From Thalassolituus sp034111725 (GTDB taxonomy: Bacteria; Pseudomonadota; Gammaproteobacteria; Pseudomonadales; Oceanobacteraceae): 22,954 nt of DNA. A program made the translations under genes and the position numbers. Under the pieces are notes generated by a model that saw only the letters and a list, made by a program, of their open reading frames with translations, ran no database searches and had not been told where the DNA came from. Where the stretch lies: NCBI RefSeq assembly GCF_034111725.1, contig NZ_JAWUWR010000004.1:1-22954 (forward strand). The letters are read 5' to 3'. Below are positions 1-7,733 of this stretch, one piece after another (position 1 is the first letter of the stretch; each line of letters opens with the position of its first letter).

Positions 1-254
1 TTTTTGATTATTGTAAGAAGGCATCGAGGATACCTATCTGGCGCAATTTTGAAAAGCGCCCGCAACGCTCGCGGTATAGTAAAAAATCCAATCATTGTTT
101 TCATACAACAATCTAGTTATGCGATAAACCGACTGAGCCGCCCCCTCAAAAGCATCGAATATTAAAACACCTCCAAAACCACTACCCAACTAACAGTTCC
201 ATTCTGACGTGGTTATTCCTATCATCATGGCCTTAGAAATTTAAGGATCGTCTA
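1..254. other. Non-coding leader upstream of xthA
   Basis: No convincing coding sequence is seen here. A short GC hairpin (GGCGC at 40-44 with GCGCC at 56-60, 11-base loop) lacks a following T-run. A weak sigma-70-like pair, TTCATA at 100-105 and GATAAA at 123-128 with a 17-base spacer, could drive xthA with a leader of about 120 bases. Both hexamers match consensus at only four of six positions, so this is a suggestion only. The T-run at bases 1-5 may be the tail of something outside the window. Confidence 0.4.
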
Positions 255-1067
255 ATGGCCAAGATTGTGAGTTTTAATATCAATGGTGTGCGTGCTCGGC
301 CGCATCAACTAGAAGCCATTCGTGATCAGTTAGATCCCGATGTTGTCGGCCTTCAAGAGACTAAGGCTCACGATGAAGTATTCCCGTTGGCGGATATCGA
401 GGCGCTGGGTTATCACGCGGAGTTCTTTGGTCAGAAGAGTCATTACGGTGTGGCGTTGCTAAGCAAGCAAGCGCCTGAGTTTGTGCAGAAGGGTTGGCCG
501 TGGGCGGACGAGGATGCTCAGCGACGTGTAATTCATGCGGCCTACCGTATTGATGGAGAACTATGGCACGTCATTAATGGTTATTTCCCGCAAGGTGAAA
601 GCATTGATCATGAAACCAAGTTTCCTGCAAAGCGCGCATTTTATGCCGATTTAATGCGCTATCTGAATGAGACATTTACGCCGACGGATCGCGTTGTAAT
701 TATGGGCGATATGAATATTTCGCCAGAGGATAGCGATATCGGTATCGGTGATGTGAACCGCAAGCGTTGGTTAAAAACGGGAAAATGTAGTTTTCAACCG
801 GAAGAGCGTGAATGGTACGAGCGCCTATTAGCTTGGGGTTTAAAAGATTCTTACCGTAAGCACTACCCTACCAGTAACGATATCTTTAGTTGGTTTGATT
901 ACCGCTCAAAAGGTTTTGAAGACACGCCAAAACGCGGTCTGCGTATTGATCACATTTTGGTTACCGAACCGCTGTATCAAGCCTGCACTGCTGCCGGTGT
1001 TAGTTACGATATTCGTGGAACAGAAAAGCCTTCTGATCACGCGCCGATTTGGTCAGAATTCAAATAA
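255..1067 (+). CDS. xthA: Exodeoxyribonuclease III (AP endonuclease, ExoIII/XthA type)
   Basis: This is the exonuclease III / AP endonuclease of base-excision repair. It cuts DNA 5' to abasic sites, removes 3' blocking groups and degrades one strand of duplex DNA with Mg2+ in the cytoplasm. The 270-residue length matches E. coli XthA (268). The endonuclease/exonuclease/phosphatase fold is complete. The metal and catalytic positions are visible: N8, E35 in LQETK, Y110 in NGYFPQGES, D152 and N154 in GDMNISPEDSD, D232 in RIDHILV, and D261-H262 in PSDHAPIW. The ATG at 255 follows AAGGA (243-247) by 7 bases. The gene stands alone, is convergent with the TSP3 lipoprotein gene, and ends 33 bases before a strong terminator. 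The family assignment is secure. Confidence 0.97.
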   Translation: MAKIVSFNINGVRARPHQLEAIRDQLDPDVVGLQETKAHDEVFPLADIEALGYHAEFFGQKSHYGVALLSKQAPEFVQKGWPWADEDAQRRVIHAAYRIDGELWHVINGYFPQGESIDHETKFPAKRAFYADLMRYLNETFTPTDRVVIMGDMNISPEDSDIGIGDVNRKRWLKTGKCSFQPEEREWYERLLAWGLKDSYRKHYPTSNDIFSWFDYRSKGFEDTPKRGLRIDHILVTEPLYQACTAAGVSYDIRGTEKPSDHAPIWSEFK

Positions 1068-1100
1068 CATCTATTGATTTTAAAATTCAATTTAATAAAA

Positions 1101-1129
1101 AAGAGGCTGCGATTGCAGCCTCTTTTTTT
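1101..1129. terminator. Bidirectional Rho-independent terminator between xthA and the TSP3 lipoprotein gene
   Basis: A perfect 10-bp stem, AAGAGGCTGC (1101-1110) with GCAGCCTCTT (1115-1124), closes a 4-base loop (GATT). It is followed by T's through 1129 and preceded by a run of A's from 1097. The plus-strand read therefore ends xthA, and the minus-strand read has its own T-run and ends the convergent lipoprotein gene. Confidence 0.93.
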
Positions 1130-1168
1130 GACAGTGATTACACTATTTTTATTAATCAAAAAGTTAAA

Positions 1169-3355
1169 TCAATTAGCCTGCAATACCGGCAAATCTAAAT
1201 TTGAGCCAAAAACCCAAGGGGTTATTGCAGCCGTCGCACCATTATTGTCATCGTCGATTGCATCCCAGCCATTGTAGAGTGTGTTACCAACAAAACAGCC
1301 GGTGTCGTCTGCAGCTTCTGGGCACTCAAGCTGCGCAACGGTTGCACCAAGAGTTTCGGTAATGACACCTTCATCCTTGTAATTAAGCCCTACACCAGAT
1401 GCCTGACCTGTTACGTCGGTCGCCCAATAACTAGAACTCAAAGTGAATTCGCTGGCGTAACCAATCAACCCACCAACACGGTAAGTACCAGACACAGCGC
1501 CAGCAGCGTAATTACTGCTAATGTTGCCAGCGTTATACGTAATTCCAACTAAGCCGCCGACATTATCGTCACCGGTCACAGAACCGCTTGCGTAACCACT
1601 ATTTAATAGGGAGTTTTCGATATAACCGACAACGCCACCAACAAACGAACTGCCAGTCACGGCGCCTGCAGCATAACTGGTGCTCACCTGAACGGATTCG
1701 TAAACCAAGCCAATTAAACCACCAACGTAATCACGACCAGCAACATCACCTATGGCATAACTTTGCTTAACCACGGTTGAATATTCAGCATCGCCGACCA
1801 AACCTCCTACGACATCATTACCGACGACAGCACCCGTTGAGTGGCAGTTTGAAATTTGCGCTGAGTAATAAGCACCGCCAGCTAAAGATCCGACATAATC
1901 GCGGCCAGTAACACTCATTAAATCACCAGTAAGCACGACATTAATCAACGTTGCGCCGCTTACATAACCGAACAGACCGACATCATCTTGAGTTTGTCGA
2001 TTGATATAGAGATTGCGAATTTCGAAACCATTGCCATCAAATGTCGCGGAAAATGGCGTTTCAAAATTTCCAACTGGCTGCCAACCTAAATTAGAGCCGT
2101 CGCCTGAAGGGTCGTAGTAGCTATCACCTGCATCCAATACGCCATTGCCGTTGGTATCGAAATCCAAGTCGCTGGTCAGTTCGTATCCATTACATACACC
2201 GCCAGGACAACCCGCAGCGCTAGGGCCATCACCCTTATTGCGACCGGTGCCGTCGGGTTGATTTCTTATCCAATCCAGCTGTTCTAGCGTCGCAACGTCA
2301 ATAACACCGTTATTGTTGTTATCAACATCGGCATTATCACCAACACCGTCGTTATCGAGGTCGGTTATTTCAGTGCTGTCATTTGGGAAAGCATCTGCAT
2401 TATCACCGACACCATCACTATCAGTATCGGCAGTTTCCATTGGGTCCTCTGGAAATGCATCGGCGTTGTCGCCTGTGCCGTCCATATCGCTATCTGCCCA
2501 CTCAGAGCTATCAGTCGGAAATACGTCGGCGTTATCACCGACACCATCATTGTCAGAATCTAATGTTTCGCTTGAATCATTAGGAAATGCATCGGCGTTA
2601 TCGCCAGTGCCGTCCATATCACTATCAGCCCATTCAGAACCGTCAGTAGGGAATATGTCTGAGTTATCACCGACACCATCGCCATCAGAATCGAGCGTTT
2701 CGTTAGCGTCGTAAGGAAATGCATCGGTATTATCACCAACGCCATCCATATCACTATCGGCCCACTCACTTGGATTATTGGGGAATGCATCAGTATTATC
2801 ACCGACACCGTCCATATCGGTATCAACCGTTTCTATCGGATCTTCGGGGAAGGCGTCGGCGTTATCACCAACACCATCTTCATCGGTATCTGCCCATTCG
2901 CTGGCGTCATTTGGGAATGCATCTGAGTTGTCGCCAAAACCATCTTTGTCGGTATCAATAGTTTCTGATGCGTTAAACGGCAGGTCATCGGCAACGTTAC
3001 CGACTCCGTCACCATCAGTATCTTTCGTTTCGGAAGGGTCATTAGGAAATACATCCGCATTGTCACCAACGCCATCGCCATCCGAATCTAATGTTTCTTT
3101 GGCGTCATTTGGAAAGGCATCGGCAAGATCGCCAACACCATCACCGTCGGTATCTTTGCTTTCACTTGCATCATTGGGAAAAGCATCTAACTCGTCTGGA
3201 ACGCCATCGCCGTCGCTATCCGGATTTTGCGCAGATAGATCTGGAGTAGGTGCGATAATTATGGCGGAGTCAGCTGTATTGTTACCATCACCACCACAAG
3301 CGGTAAGGACCAATGTGCAAACGCTCAAAAGCAGGAGGTGACGAGTTTGATTCAT
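1169..3355 (-). CDS. Large lipoprotein with TSP3-type calcium-binding repeats and GLUG repeats
   Basis: The protein is 728 residues, secreted and probably surface-anchored. Residues 1-20 form a lipoprotein signal (hydrophobic stretch, then LTAC with C20 lipidated). A short linker leads to thirteen tandem 22-residue repeats (46-331) of the form DxDxDGxGDxxDxFPxDxxE, plus a degenerate fourteenth. These Asp/Asn-rich units are thrombospondin type 3-like and should bind Ca2+. A middle region (about 350-480) contains further DxNGNG-type loops and a paired-Cys segment. Residues 484-649 hold six GLUG repeats with a repeated VGGLVG core, which predict a beta-helix. No protease or glycosidase motif was recognised, so a role in adhesion, matrix or surface structure is inference only. 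The ATG at 3355 has a weak GGA 6 bases upstream. No terminator was found between this gene and the TonB operon, so read-through is possible. Confidence 0.9.
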   Translation of the reverse strand: MNQTRHLLLLSVCTLVLTACGGDGNNTADSAIIIAPTPDLSAQNPDSDGDGVPDELDAFPNDASESKDTDGDGVGDLADAFPNDAKETLDSDGDGVGDNADVFPNDPSETKDTDGDGVGNVADDLPFNASETIDTDKDGFGDNSDAFPNDASEWADTDEDGVGDNADAFPEDPIETVDTDMDGVGDNTDAFPNNPSEWADSDMDGVGDNTDAFPYDANETLDSDGDGVGDNSDIFPTDGSEWADSDMDGTGDNADAFPNDSSETLDSDNDGVGDNADVFPTDSSEWADSDMDGTGDNADAFPEDPMETADTDSDGVGDNADAFPNDSTEITDLDNDGVGDNADVDNNNNGVIDVATLEQLDWIRNQPDGTGRNKGDGPSAAGCPGGVCNGYELTSDLDFDTNGNGVLDAGDSYYDPSGDGSNLGWQPVGNFETPFSATFDGNGFEIRNLYINRQTQDDVGLFGYVSGATLINVVLTGDLMSVTGRDYVGSLAGGAYYSAQISNCHSTGAVVGNDVVGGLVGDAEYSTVVKQSYAIGDVAGRDYVGGLIGLVYESVQVSTSYAAGAVTGSSFVGGVVGYIENSLLNSGYASGSVTGDDNVGGLVGITYNAGNISSNYAAGAVSGTYRVGGLIGYASEFTLSSSYWATDVTGQASGVGLNYKDEGVITETLGATVAQLECPEAADDTGCFVGNTLYNGWDAIDDDNNGATAAITPWVFGSNLDLPVLQAN
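1409..1906 (-). repeat. Six GLUG-type repeats in the lipoprotein gene
   Basis: Residues 484-649 consist of six units of 27-28 residues. Each starts with a short G-x-x-x turn and a VGGLVG-like core, then a variable strand, and ends SYAAGAVT-like. The units begin GRDYVGSLAG, GNDVVGGLVG, GRDYVGGLIG, GSSFVGGVVG, GDDNVGGLVG and GTYRVGGLIG. The pattern matches the GLUG family found in bacterial surface proteins and predicts stacked beta-strands. The DNA copies have diverged more than the protein copies. Confidence 0.85.
2363..3220 (-). repeat. Thirteen tandem 66-bp (22-residue) TSP3-type repeats
   Basis: These are 13 exact-length coding units of 66 bp with no indels. Each encodes DxDxDGxGDxxDxFP followed by a variable acidic tail. 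From unit 5 to unit 11 the unit ends alternate strictly between SEWA and an ET-type ending (ETV, ETL), giving a 132-bp higher-order period; unit 12 ends ETA and unit 13 breaks the alternation with EIT. The array is in frame throughout. Confidence 0.93.
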
Positions 3356-3509
3356 AGAATATCCATTTATTGCAACACGACAAAGACAACTAACTAAGCT
3401 AAGGCGATATTACCAATTTTGTTAAAATTTGTAATCAACGCAATGTAGACGTTTCTAGCGTCACAACATGACAGACGCATGGTTAGTGCGGATTCCTAGG
3501 TTTCTTTGC

Positions 3510-4754
3510 TTATTCTGGTAAATAAGCGAGCCACTGCCGGGCTATAACCGCACTACTTGGCACCCCCAGCGCTTGTTGAAAATAGCGGCGAGCGGTGTTT
3601 TCGTCGCCGCTATCGAAGGCGCAACCGCCAACCATTAACAGTCCATCGCCTTTTTTGTTGGATTCGATGCCTAATTCCTGCGCTTGGCTGAGAAAGCCTT
3701 CCGCTGCTACGCAATCACTGCGGCGCACCGCGAGCTGCATGGCATAAAACGCCAGTTGCGGGTCATTGGTTTTGATTGCTGTTTGGCTTAACACGTTCGC
3801 GGCATCGTCATCTTCACGACCAAGCTGCCACGCTGTTGCCAGCAATTTCATATTAGCTTCGCTATCGCTCACGGTTAATTTCTTGTCGTTATCCGCCAAC
3901 CATTGTTGCAGTAACCGTGCAGCTCGTTCCGGCACACCCTGCGCAATAAGCAGCTGCGCCAAAGCAATCAGTGAGCCTTCTTGGGTTAGATACCCGCCAG
4001 CATAGCCTAACTCTAACACCGCCAACTGCTGCTGCGGCTGCTCTAGCAATTGGTACATGGATGCGCGCTGTAGCCAGTAATTCTCGTTATTTGGATTGAG
4101 AGTTGTGAGTTGTCCAAGAGCCTGTGCGGCTTTGTTGTAACTTTTAGTTTGGTACAAGGCTGACGCCAGCATCACCAACCAGTTTTCTTCCGGTAGCCCC
4201 TGCAGAGCAACTTGGATATTGATCGCTTTATTAAGCCAAGGAATGGATTCGCCATAGCGCTGTTGTAGTTGCAGACAAATCGCCAGTAGCGCATAGGTGG
4301 ATGGCGGAACGGCTATGGTCTGGCTCTCAGCAGTGGCAATAGCCTTAGACAGTAGGCTTTCAGCCTTTTTAGTTTGCTGCCCTCTTCTTTCTTGGCCTGC
4401 CAAATAAATCTGCGCCAAATTACTACTAAGGTTGAGCTGTTGATCCGGCGGTAAGGCATCCAAAGCCAAGGCGTTTTCCAACGATTGCTCAGCATCGGCC
4501 ATGCGTTCTTGTGCTAGCGCAATTTGCGCCTGCATCTGATAGCTCAATGCCAAGCCCAACCCAGGATTCAAGTCTTGAATCAATTTTTCAAGAACACGGT
4601 CTGCACCCGACCAATCACCGTCACTCATTGCCGTTTGCACTTGTTCCAGAGTGCGATACGTTGCAGGCGATAGCGAATCAGCCATGACGGACTTGCTTAG
4701 GCAAAGAAAGAGCAGTAACGATAGGAATGCGTATCGCAAAGTTCGAATATCCAT
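3510..4754 (-). CDS. TPR-repeat periplasmic protein of the TonB2 operon
   Basis: The protein is 414 residues. Residues 1-25 are a Sec signal peptide (hydrophobic core, cleavage near VMA-DS), so it is probably periplasmic. The rest is Ala/Leu/Gln-rich helical sequence with TPR spacing throughout; recognisable pairs lie at about 85-120, 150-190, 205-240 and 365-405 (for example YWLQRASMYQLLEQPQQQLA). No catalytic motif is present. It is the last gene of the TonB2 operon, starting 2 bases after the tonB stop, so translation is probably coupled. TPR proteins at this position are usual in TonB2-type loci of Vibrio and Shewanella relatives, where they are thought to assist the energy-transduction complex. 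That role here is inferred from position. The C-terminus QWLAYLPE is intact. Confidence 0.85.
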   Translation of the reverse strand: MDIRTLRYAFLSLLLFLCLSKSVMADSLSPATYRTLEQVQTAMSDGDWSGADRVLEKLIQDLNPGLGLALSYQMQAQIALAQERMADAEQSLENALALDALPPDQQLNLSSNLAQIYLAGQERRGQQTKKAESLLSKAIATAESQTIAVPPSTYALLAICLQLQQRYGESIPWLNKAINIQVALQGLPEENWLVMLASALYQTKSYNKAAQALGQLTTLNPNNENYWLQRASMYQLLEQPQQQLAVLELGYAGGYLTQEGSLIALAQLLIAQGVPERAARLLQQWLADNDKKLTVSDSEANMKLLATAWQLGREDDDAANVLSQTAIKTNDPQLAFYAMQLAVRRSDCVAAEGFLSQAQELGIESNKKGDGLLMVGGCAFDSGDENTARRYFQQALGVPSSAVIARQWLAYLPE

Positions 4755-4756
4755 CG

Positions 4757-5386
4757 TTATTTGCTCTGCACGAAGTCGATAGTTTGCGTTGCCTGTTGCT
4801 CTACAGCAACACCATCAACCACCTTGGGCTTGAACTTGTAGCGATACATAGCGCGAATCGCTTCACGTTCGAAAATACCGGCAGGTTCAGCCTTAACAAC
4901 CTCAACCTGAGTAACCGAGCCATCAGCACCAATACTCAAACGCGCGGTCACATACCCTTCTATACCACGCATTTTCGCCTTAGCAGGATAGGTGGCAGGC
5001 ATTCGCACCAATGGCATAGCATCAGAATCACCAACCCCAAACCCGGCAATCCCAGCGTCACCACGAGAACCACCCCCCACGACGAACGAGGGTGTGAATT
5101 GCGGCATATCAACCAAGGATGGAGTCGGTGGCGTTAGTGTTTGCGCGGTGGCTAGTGGTGGTCGTGGCGGTGGTGCATCCGCCGGTGGCGGCGGCAATTC
5201 GCGCTGGCGAGTGCGGGTCTGGCTATCGTTTTGCTGCCTGATAAAGTTGATTTGCGCTGAGTTATCGGCGCGCTCGTAGGTTTGTTCAGGCGCAAGCACC
5301 ATACGGCTCATTAACCAAAACAAACCAGCGACAACCAAAGTTCCTGCCAACAGAGCAAGCGGGATTCGCAACCAGCCAATCACCAT
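4757..5386 (-). CDS. tonB: Energy transducer TonB (TonB2 class)
   Basis: TonB carries proton-motive energy from the inner-membrane ExbB-ExbD complex across the periplasm to outer-membrane receptors. The protein is 209 residues, short as is usual for TonB2-type proteins. An N-terminal membrane anchor occupies about 6-27. A Pro-rich spacer follows at about 63-90 (ELPPPPADAPPPRPP), then a Gly-rich stretch at 104-119. The C-terminal TonB domain runs from about 130 to 205 and shows the usual YPAKAKMRGIEGYV, the DGSVTQVEVV strand and FEREAIRAMYRYKFKP. Its start shares one base with the exbD stop (TAATG), so translation is coupled. The family call is secure; which receptors it serves is unknown. Confidence 0.96.
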   Translation of the reverse strand: MVIGWLRIPLALLAGTLVVAGLFWLMSRMVLAPEQTYERADNSAQINFIRQQNDSQTRTRQRELPPPPADAPPPRPPLATAQTLTPPTPSLVDMPQFTPSFVVGGGSRGDAGIAGFGVGDSDAMPLVRMPATYPAKAKMRGIEGYVTARLSIGADGSVTQVEVVKAEPAGIFEREAIRAMYRYKFKPKVVDGVAVEQQATQTIDFVQSK

Positions 5387-5793
5387 TAGGGGGCTTCTCT
5401 TGCAGCAATAGAAATATTAGTTATTCCGGCTAATCGAATTTGGTCCATCACTTTTACTAGCAAGCCGCTAGGGGCAAATTCATCTGCTTGAATAATCGCC
5501 GCGCCTTCGGGATTGTCGGCTTTCATGCGTTCGATATTGGCCCTAACGGAGCGCACATCAACCACGCGCCTGTCGATCCAGATTTCGCCATTAGCACGAA
5601 TCGCTACCAATAAATTGCTGCCCGTTTTTTGTTCGGCCGTTTCTGCACTCGGGCGATTAACGGTGATGCCGGACTCTTTTACAAACGAGGTCGTGACAAT
5701 AAAAAAGATCAGCATAATAAAGACGATATCGAGCATTGGCGTGATATCGATATCCGCGCCGTCGGCATCGTTATTAACGTGACGTTTAGCCAT
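5386..5793 (-). CDS. exbD: Biopolymer transporter ExbD
   Basis: ExbD, with ExbB, forms the proton-driven inner-membrane motor that energises TonB. At 135 residues it has normal family length. A short cytoplasmic tail leads to one transmembrane helix (about 20-38: MLDIVFIMLIFFIVTTSFV) containing D22, the conserved membrane aspartate thought to carry protons. A periplasmic domain follows (about 45-135, with GEIWIDRRVVDV and IIQADEFAPSGLLVKVMDQI). The ATG at 5793 overlaps the exbB end by 8 bases and tonB begins at its stop codon. No break or missing residue was seen. Confidence 0.96.
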   Translation of the reverse strand: MAKRHVNNDADGADIDITPMLDIVFIMLIFFIVTTSFVKESGITVNRPSAETAEQKTGSNLLVAIRANGEIWIDRRVVDVRSVRANIERMKADNPEGAAIIQADEFAPSGLLVKVMDQIRLAGITNISIAAREAP

Positions 5794-6328
5794 GATTGCC
5801 GCCCCGCAGTTCTAGCCCTTGGTGCGAACTTAAGCGTTCGTTTAGATGCCGTTCGTTTCGGGTACTCAAGCGTGAAAATCGCGATTTAAAATACAAGCCA
5901 GACAAGGCCACTACTAAGCCCGCCATCGTCGGCAATGTAGCTTGAGAAATACCAGAGGCCATCGCCCGCGCATTGCCCGTGCCTGTCACCGCAAGTACAT
6001 CAAATACGCTAATCATGCCCGTCACTGTGCCCAACAAGCCCAGTAGCGGACACACAGCGATCAGCACTGCAATTAGCGACAGCCAACGCTCACCCTGTGC
6101 GCGAAACTCGCTTAACCAATATTGGCGAATACGTCGAGCCTGCCAGCTTTGATGCTCGCCTCGTTGCTGCCACCGCTGCTCTAGCTGTTGCATTAACTGT
6201 GGTTGATCGCGATAGAAAAACCACAGGCGTTCTAAAATCAAACTCCACAACAGCAGTGCAGCCAACAGCACGCCATATAAGACAAAACCGCCGCGGGCGA
6301 TAAACTCGCTTAACCATTCAGGCAACAT
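5786..6328 (-). CDS. exbB: ExbB-type proton channel protein (second, short ExbB of a TonB2 system)
   Basis: This is a MotA/TolQ/ExbB-family inner-membrane protein of 180 residues, the channel subunit that pairs with ExbD. The first transmembrane helix lies at about 14-33 (GFVLYGVLLAALLLWSLILE). A cytoplasmic charged stretch follows. Two further helices (about 82-108 and 130-150) contain the family signature CPLLGLLGTVTGMISVFD and a SGISQATLPTMAGLVVAL segment. Its short form is typical of ExbB2 in TonB2 operons, which also carry the longer TtpC. It overlaps the upstream ttpC end by 11 bases, with GAGAAG just upstream of its ATG. Confidence 0.95.
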   Translation of the reverse strand: MLPEWLSEFIARGGFVLYGVLLAALLLWSLILERLWFFYRDQPQLMQQLEQRWQQRGEHQSWQARRIRQYWLSEFRAQGERWLSLIAVLIAVCPLLGLLGTVTGMISVFDVLAVTGTGNARAMASGISQATLPTMAGLVVALSGLYFKSRFSRLSTRNERHLNERLSSHQGLELRGGNHG

Positions 6329-7733
6329 GCGACTTCTCGTTTGATTTCTCTAACGCTTCTGCCATGAGTCCTGCTGATTGTTCATCCAAAACTTGCACTA
6401 AAGCACGGCTGCGCGACGCCACCCAGTTGTGCATTAGCAATAACGGAATAGCGACTATTAAGCCGAGCACCGTGGTGATCAAGGCTTGGGAAATCCCGGC
6501 AGCCATCAACTTGGCATCCCCTGTACCGTAAGTGGTAATCGCCTGAAACGTCGCGATCATGCCAGTCACAGTACCCAGCAAACCGAGCAAGGGCGCAATG
6601 CCTGCTAATAATTTAATAATGGATTGGCCGCGTTCTAATGCCGGCAACTCGCGCAATACCGCTTCGTTCAAACGCGCTTCGATTAACTCGGCATCGTGAT
6701 TGAGCGGAATATCTTTTGCGACTAACAAGACGCGCCCAAGGGCGTTGTCGACGGTTGGCGTGAGCATGTTCGCTCGTTGCTTGCTGACGCCACGGCCAAT
6801 CAATCCCAGCATGGCAATGCGCCATAACGCCAATAAAATACCAGCTGCGCCTATGACAAGAATCAGGTAGCCCACTTCGCCACCCTGCTGAATCCGTTGT
6901 TTCCACGTCGGGGCATCCATCGACAGCCCAAGCAAGGCACCTCGGCTGGGATCAAGTGCGACGGCAGCAAAACCGTTAGATGCGCTCATGGGGTAATCGC
7001 TGAGCAAACTGGCTTCATCAGGTTGTTGCACAGGCTGCGACAGCTGCTTCAGCTCGTCATCCCATAATAAATAGCCAGGTTTTTCCGCAAGCGGATCTGT
7101 AACCACGTTAAAAGCGCCAAAGCGCACGACGGTTTGCTGGGCCGTTGTGCCATCAAGCAAGGTAACCGGCGCGGTTAACTGGCGAATCTCGCTGGCTCGG
7201 GTAATTTCCAATTGAAAGGTGTGCCACAGTGCTTCTAGTTCTGGGATGGCAGGCAAGCGTTTGGCTTCCGCCAACGCATTAAGATCGGCAGGATAACCGC
7301 CATCAATGCGGGTCAGGCTAGTGTCTAATACCGAATGCAAATCCCCTGCAACTTGGCGTACCACACCAAACATTTCGCCTAGATTACCGGTGCGCAAACG
7401 CAAGGCTTCAGCGGCTTCTTGCAGGGCTTTGTCGTTGCTATCGAATTGCTCTTTTAGGGCTTGGGCACGTGCTTTTTCAGTCGCAAGTGCTTGTTTGGCC
7501 GCTGTTAGCAACTCGGTTTGCTGTGCAAGATCCGCTTTGAACGCGGCTTCACGTGCGCGATTGATCTCTGCTTCCGCGCCCTGCCACTGATTGGCACTGG
7601 TTAAGAGTTCGATATTGGCGTTTCTAATGTTCACCGCATCGGTATCCGCGGCTTGAACGGCTGAAGGCAATGCTCCGGCAAGCCCGAGCACGAATAAAGT
7701 AGCGAACGAGACTCGACCTAATGGCTTAAACAT
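6318..7733 (-). CDS. ttpC: TtpC-like long MotA/TolQ/ExbB protein of the TonB2 system
   Basis: This is the fourth component of TonB2 systems, 471 residues from the chosen start. A Sec signal peptide (1-29, ending AVQAA) precedes a large periplasmic part with a helical coiled-coil region at about 45-115, then a beta-rich segment. Three transmembrane helices follow at about 289-310, 372-395 and 410-436, with the ExbB signature APLLGLLGTVTGMIATFQ and ISQALITTVLGLIVAIPL. Known TtpC proteins of Vibrio are essential for TonB2 function in iron uptake. The start at 7733 is preferred over the in-frame ATG at 7775 because a strong AAGGAGG (7740-7746) sits 6 bases upstream, the signal peptide then begins properly, and the overlap with the DUF3450 stop falls to 8 bases. 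Confidence 0.92.
   Translation of the reverse strand: MFKPLGRVSFATLFVLGLAGALPSAVQAADTDAVNIRNANIELLTSANQWQGAEAEINRAREAAFKADLAQQTELLTAAKQALATEKARAQALKEQFDSNDKALQEAAEALRLRTGNLGEMFGVVRQVAGDLHSVLDTSLTRIDGGYPADLNALAEAKRLPAIPELEALWHTFQLEITRASEIRQLTAPVTLLDGTTAQQTVVRFGAFNVVTDPLAEKPGYLLWDDELKQLSQPVQQPDEASLLSDYPMSASNGFAAVALDPSRGALLGLSMDAPTWKQRIQQGGEVGYLILVIGAAGILLALWRIAMLGLIGRGVSKQRANMLTPTVDNALGRVLLVAKDIPLNHDAELIEARLNEAVLRELPALERGQSIIKLLAGIAPLLGLLGTVTGMIATFQAITTYGTGDAKLMAAGISQALITTVLGLIVAIPLLLMHNWVASRSRALVQVLDEQSAGLMAEALEKSNEKSHVA

Noticed and set aside
40..60. GGCGC/GCGCC hairpin upstream of xthA as a terminator
   Set aside because: The stem is only 5 bp with an 11-base loop and no T-run follows.
2363..3220. 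Tandem 66-bp repeats considered as a CRISPR array or VNTR
   Set aside because: Units are contiguous with no unique spacers and encode an in-frame TSP3 protein repeat.
2313..3341. Long Ser/Pro-rich plus-strand reading frames opposite the TSP3 array
   Set aside because: They are the antisense of a 66-bp coding repeat; the repeat length is a multiple of three, so stops stay absent in several frames. The minus-strand frame has the lipobox, start and domain matches.
3415..3429. AATTTT/AAAATT dyad as the TonB2 operon terminator
   Set aside because: The stem is six A-T pairs only and too weak to terminate; no better candidate was found in the gap.
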